A stretch of 64,000 bases of DNA from NCBI GenBank assembly GCA_963691655.1, contig OY829326.1:76997235-77061234 (forward strand), in the 5' to 3' direction. Shown here piece after piece: positions 58,955-64,000 of the stretch; the first letter of the stretch is position 1; every line of letters starts with the position of its first letter. The position numbers were made by a program, and so were the translations under genes. This stretch comes from Toxonevra muliebris. Its lineage: Eukaryota; Arthropoda; Insecta; Diptera; Pallopteridae. The notes below the pieces were generated by a model, which made no database searches, was not told the DNA's origin, and saw only the letters and a program-made list of their open reading frames with translations.

Positions 58955-59447
58955 TCTAAGAAAAAAATTGTTTGAATCTCTATCTGGGGGAGGAAGTTTA
59001 TTTTTGGCTCAGTGCTATTGTCTGAGTTTTGAACAAACTTGGATGCTTGAGCACGAAAGAATCAATTTTTATATATGTATATAATAGTAGAGATTTGTGT
59101 CAATGTTTGTAATCGTGTAACTCCTGAAAGGCTTGACCGATAGAAGTCATATTTCCAGAATATGTTTGCTTTGACAAGAGGATGAAACATAGCTATTCAT
59201 AAAGAAAGTTGGACCTCCCATGCAATCCTAATACTTTTTTGGGTATATCTCAAGAAACATTTATAGCACATTATAGAAATTTGATACAAGAACGTGAATT
59301 AACAATGCCATGCTACAACAAAAATATGGGTGGGCTAACAAAGGGGGTGTGGCAGCTTCCATATAACCTGAATTTTTTGGAAGTATTATTTGTCAATACC
59401 GAATTTAAAAGTTCTTTCAGTTTGTTGGATTAGTGGGTGTGGCACCA
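58955..59447. other. Spacer leading into the CTACTA array
   Basis: 59090-59440 is of balanced composition (GTGTCAATGTTTGTAATCGT, GGGTGTGGCAGCTTCC) and looks like the left arm of a repeat element whose right arm (TAGGTGGCGCTGTAAC) follows the array at about 59945. No protein is recognised. Confidence 0.4.
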
Positions 59448-59905
59448 TGCTCTACTTCTATTTTCTACTACCATTTTAATTTCTTCTTTCAAAATTTCTT
59501 TTTTTTCTACTACTTTTTACTACTTTAGGCATTAATACTTTCTACTACTATTTGACTACTTTTTTACTACATTTTTTCTACAATTTATTCTTATTTTCTA
59601 CTACTTTTTCTAATACTATTTTTATTTTTACTACTTTTCACCGATTTTCTACTAATATTTTTGACTATTATTTCTACTACTATTTCCCACTCCTTTTTTA
59701 CTATTTTTTACTTCTATTTTTCTACCACTTTTTCTGCTGCTTTTTTTTACTACCATTTCTATCACTTTTTTACAACAATTTGTAATACTATTTTCTATTC
59801 TTTTTACTACTACGTTTTCTATTACTATTTCTACTACTTTTTCACTGTTTTTTCATTACTATTTTCTATTACTTTGCCCATTCCTTTTTTCACTACTACT
59901 TTATG
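59448..59905. repeat. TTTCTACTAC/TTTTTACTACT pyrimidine-rich array
   Basis: About 450 bp of imperfect units of the form T(3-6)CTACTA(C/T), with variable T-run length. Both strands are strongly asymmetric in purine content. Tyr/Phe/Ser/Thr-rich frames in it (59552-59906) are repeat translations. It sits between two arms that look like one mobile element with an internal microsatellite. Confidence 0.85.
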
Positions 59906-61100
59906 AAATACCTCAAGAACCTGCCTAACTATGTCAAAATCCGATAGGTGGCGCTGTAACAAATTCTATATTTATAATAAATAGCAAATGGGTACATATT
60001 TTTAAATAATTTTTGGGATTAGATATAACTTCTGGAACGGTCTTTGATATATACCATAATAACAAATATTATAAATAATTTTACTCAAACGATTCTGCAA
60101 ATTAAATTTATTTTAAAATGCCAATTTTGATGTCTCATTTTTAAATCTAGATTTTTTTCCAAATTCACTGTACGGTCTTTAAGTTTGAATTGTCATTACC
60201 AATGTTCTTCTTTCAAATAAACTTCATTTTTCGAGATTCTTCGTAGATAGTTAGTATAATATATTCTCGATGAATGTGATTAAATGATTTTACCCTTAAA
60301 GATTCTTTAATCCAAAGGATGTTAAAATAGACTCGGTATAGCTGTTTTAATATTCGCAAGTGAAGTTTAAAGATGTATTTTATTAAAATTTGATTTTAAA
60401 TTTTAAAAACATTTGAATCAAAATTTTATTAAGGATCCGCATTTAAGTCGCGTTGTTTTTAGTATAAAACTCCAGTTCCACGAAAAAGGCAAGAAAAAAT
60501 GTAATAGTTATCAAAAATTTTTAATAAGAATTAATAGAGTTGGTTTTTCTCAGATCTCCATTATTATAAAGTTAATTTTTGTTGGACAGTGTTATTAGTT
60601 TGAAAACTTATTATGGAAATTGCTTGAATGTTCATAAATTTTTTTGATTTGTTTTATACCAAAAATAAGTAAGAGATTTCAGGTGTACATGGCCTAAATA
60701 AAATTAATTTTTTTATTGAGTTAAAAAGACAAATACTTGTAGAAGAATGAAAAAAAACCGCTCATTATTTTATTTTCTATTGTGTAATCACAATAATATA
60801 AAAAAGACTAAAACTAGTGTAGTGATATAAACTAACCAGCCAATATGAAAAAGAAACTCCATCTGGTTTAAGAATGAAGAAATAAAATGATTGAATCAAA
60901 ATTTAACTTCCCGTTCTCATGATATGTAAACACAGCCCATTCAATTTTAACGAGCTGATAATGTTTATTTTTATTCTTTTTTTTTTTTTTTTTGTTATTT
61001 AAAAAGAAGTCAAAAGTTTTACTGCATTTTAATCAATAGTTAATAAATGCATTTAATGGACTAAAACTTTAATATTTTATTTTAACATAAATATCTTGAA
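59906..61100. other. AT-rich spacer
   Basis: Starts with GTCAAAATCCGATAGGTGGC, a likely element right arm, then A/T-rich sequence with nothing recognisable. Confidence 0.4.
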
Positions 61101-62531
61101 TGCATTGATCTTTTGAGATCATAAAAAAATGATTTGGTTTTTATAGTTTTATTATTGTAAACAATTTTTCAATAAAAAAAAGATCACTTTGAATTTCACA
61201 GTGATCAACTGCGTGACCTTTCGCCACCCTTTTCTGCGACCTTCCTCGCTTTCCTTTAATTGTAAAAGACTTTACGATTGTCTTGACCTTACGATGCACA
61301 ACTGATGATTGAGTTGATGATGATAATTTAAATTGTACACAAAAGTTTGATTGAATTAAAGTAATTTTTAACGATGTCTTTTGAGCGGTTGACTAAAAAA
61401 AACTGTTTAAAAATAGCATTAAAAATAATTCATTTATGCTTTCATATAAAGTTGATTAATTAAATTACAACATGATCAACAATTCTCATTATTAGTAAGA
61501 TCCTTTTGCTCACATAAAGGACATTTATATCCCAATGACTGCGTCATTTTTAATTGTGTAACGAATTTCGAACGAACGTGAATGGCAGTGAATGAGTTAG
61601 TCAGTGAATGAGTGATATTGTCATTTACATCATTGTGACAAGTTCAAAATGACAATCCAAAATCAACTTCAAACTCCAAGCAGCTAAACAATTCAAATAT
61701 GCGCGCATCTCATTAGTAAAATCAGATTTATTACTTCAATAATAAATAAAATTTAACAAGTCATTACGTTACATCATAAATTGTAATATTACCAACCAAT
61801 CAGCCAACCAGGAACAACAACAACAGTATTTTCATTGATCACAAAGGTGATCATGAGCGTTTTGGCATCAGGTACATCATAAATTATACTATACCAACAG
61901 CCACATCCACATTCACATTTACAGCCACTGTAGTGTGTTCGTGAGTCCATTGACAAAAGATCCCAAGTTGCGTTGGTTGTTGCTGGTGATACTTTAAGGT
62001 CATTTCGTGCATTTAACTGATGAACACTTTTGTTCACCCGTACATAAAACTCAAAAGCGTCAATTTTTCATAGTTGTTTTTTTTTTCCTTTTTTTTTTTT
62101 AATTGTTGCGATCATTTCAATATCGAATTGATTACAATACATAGCGAGCAACAATTGATGATGAGGAGCATACGAAAATGTCAGGACTTCGCTGATAATT
62201 GCTGTTGCTTGTCAAATGCGCTTGTTGAAAGCGTGAAATGAAATTGATTAATGAATTTAATTTCTTTTCCAGTTTTTTGTCTTTTCAAGTGATCTGAATA
62301 CAAGTGCATCAAATTTTGTATACTTCCTTTAGGAAAACATTAAAAAATCGAATACAAAAATTTACATATAAAATTGATCGTAAGTGAAAATATTTTAAGG
62401 TTATTCCCCCTTTTTTGATACATTTCTTTAAGATTTAAGTGATTCAAGGTGTTAGTATTTTCCTTATAAAAAGTTTAGGAATTTATTAGAAACAAATACT
62501 TTTGGCTTTCAAGACTAAATCGGAAATTCTA
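61101..62531. other. Non-coding island with GATCA motifs
   Basis: 61100-62200 is low-copy-looking and carries many GATC cores (near 61107, 61116, 61184, 61202, 61474, 61838, 61851, 62110), as at 9.8-10.2 kb, and CAACAACAACA near 61813. A short minus frame (61789-62037) is Cys/Gly-rich without a recognisable domain. Possibly regulatory DNA; no gene is supported. Confidence 0.4.
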
Positions 62532-63230
62532 TTAAGGGGTTATATACACTTGTTGTCGGAAAAAAAGAGATTTTCATTATTATTTTTTTTTTTCGCCAAG
62601 GCGATACATTTTTATCAGAATAAGTCACCGTATATCTACTTGTTGATGTTGCAAAGTATTTCATGATTTTTTTCAACAAAAACACCTTTTTTCGTCACCC
62701 CTCGCGGTGAGAATGATAAATAGAGAACGGTTTATTTGAAAAAAAAAAACAGAAAATGTTTTAGTTTTAATCGTCACGATCTTTGTGACCGAACAATTTT
62801 GTGAATTTTACAGTTTTACTACATGATGATTTTTTTAAAATTCTTGATTTTCGAGGGTCTAGAATTTTTGTTTTGGTAGTCAGAAAAAAAAGTTTTGTTC
62901 CAAATAAAAATTCCTTCGTTCACTAAGAGGCTATTATAGTTATATCTAGCCAGTAAAAATTCAGATCGATTGGTGAAATGGTTCTTGAGAAAAATTTCTC
63001 ACCGCATCGGAACTTTTTGAAAAACAACATTTCGAGATAATCCGTCGTCCGTGACGCGCGGTCATCTTCAGGTAGTCGGAGGTAGCGCGTTGTTGGCAGC
63101 TATAACTTTGACTCTAGTGCTCAGATTTGTATGAAATTTAGAAAATATTTTCTCAAGACTATGTACATACTTTTAGAAAATGCAGCGAAAATTTTTCGAT
63201 TTTTGCGGCCAACACAAGTGTACCCCTTAA
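62532..63230. mobile_element. TTAA-flanked MITE, 691 bp
   Basis: TTAA (62532-62535) then GGGGTTATATACACTTGTTG; at the right end CAACACAAGTGTACCCC then TTAA (63227-63230). The ends are inverted repeats of about 20 bp with a small gap (GGGGT..ACACTTGT). The TTAA duplication is the piggyBac target type. Interior without recognised protein; it includes CCGTCGTCCGTGACGCGCGG at about 63041-63060, GC-rich against its surroundings. Confidence 0.7.
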
Positions 63231-64000
63231 AAGAGAGTATAGCTTCAAGAAAGATCCTGGTAGTGGTAACCTTTACCTAAAACGAATTTTTTTATAAAGG
63301 AAATTATTTCATAAGGCCATATTTATTACTGGAAGTGCCTCACATAGACCGACAAAGTCCATAATGTTATTAACCTTTAACTATGGGGGTGAATTTTTTA
63401 CCTTTTAGCTTTACTAAAAAATTTAAGTAATTATTTTTTCTTTGCTTGTGTTCAAATAACATATTTTTTCCAAAATTTCTTTCGTAGGAGGAGTCATTTA
63501 AGGTTCTGCATAGGTTGTTTTCTACATGACCAAGTTTTTTGGAGCTATACTGCATTTCGAAATTCAGTTTTAGGATGCGAATATTTAGGTAAGAAATGTA
63601 TTGCAAGATATACAGGATGAATTTTGATTCCTTCATCAACTATTTCAAGTTGCAAAATTCGTACATCGAAAGCTGCGTAATAGAAACTGACTGATGGTGA
63701 GATCAGTGGCGGTACTTCCATATAAACCCAAAAGCCGGGCTTGCCTAAGAATTTGTAACTGAAATTACTACTTTTGTTTTAACTGAAAGAATAATTTTCT
63801 TTTAAAATTTTTTATTTGTATTACCCTGTTTTTCAATAGCTCGTATATGTACTAATAAAAAATTAAATGTGGATTATATAGAATACGCACAAGCATTCAC
63901 GCTATCGCAGTTCATCAAGTTGGCTTTTACGTGGCTTTTAAAATTTGAAAATGTATGATTTCATAACATGCTATCTCGCTTATTCTTATAGGAAGAACAA
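63231..64000. other. Spacer and possible transposon left end
   Basis: 63231-63700 shows nothing. At 63703 CAGTGGCGGTACTTCC with following AAAAGCCGGGCTTGCC resembles the CAGTGGCG-type left end of hAT elements, but any right end lies outside the window. Confidence 0.35.

Noticed and set aside
59552..59906. Tyrosine/phenylalanine-rich frames as genes
   Set aside because: Pure translations of the TTTCTACTAC array.

Overview
The window looks like non-coding, transposon-rich nuclear DNA from a higher fly (Diptera, Brachycera). It is AT-rich, with many poly-A/T runs. Islands of CAA/CAG triplet repeats and TATG/TACA tracts alternate with a graveyard of DNA transposons, tRNA-derived SINEs and broken non-LTR retrotransposons. 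The SINE type and the repeat style resemble tephritid fruit flies, but that family-level guess is inference. I find no convincing host protein-coding gene, rRNA, complete tRNA gene or CRISPR array. Most open frames are short and either repeat-encoded or shadow frames, and several begin at non-ATG codons.

Layout. 1-2.2 kb: triplet-repeat island. 2.3-3.5 kb: R1-like non-LTR relic. 4.6-5.5 kb: hAT-type element with 8-bp target duplications. 5.5-5.7 kb: SINE. 7.9-9.1 kb: CTGGT/CTCTGGT tandem array that keeps several frames open on both strands. 9.1-13.2 kb: island plus dispersed repeats. 13.3-15.3 kb: inverted-repeat-bounded block enclosing a mariner (DD34D-type) relic. 17-18 kb: island. 19.6-20.9 kb: fold-back element. 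24-26 kb: island. 27.2-28.7 kb: RTE-like retrotransposon pieces in opposite orientations. 28.8-29.1 kb: SINE plus a second tRNA-like head. 29.5-30.5 kb: island. 33.2-34.2 kb: near-continuous giant hairpin. 35.1-35.4 kb: MITE with perfect 35-bp ends. 36.1-37.4 kb: structurally complete Tc1/mariner-superfamily element. 39.4-41.3 and 46-46.8 kb: islands. 47.1-48.2 kb: hAT element. 49.4-57.3 kb: three further transposase copies of the same family, a Jockey-like LINE tail and another hAT MITE. 58.5-59.0 and 62.5-63.2 kb: TTAA-flanked elements. 59.4-59.9 kb: TTTCTACTAC array.

Most notable content: four copies of one Tc1/mariner-superfamily lineage lie within about 21 kb (36.1-57.1 kb). Three give a countable D-to-E spacing of 37 residues (DD37E) and the fourth has the same motifs but has lost its third block. 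Two have intact terminal inverted repeats and TA target sites, but both are disabled by a frameshift and, in one, a stop. A 930-bp palindrome could be transcribed into a long double-stranded RNA. The genes here do not form a pathway; they are independent selfish elements at different stages of decay in a non-coding host region.
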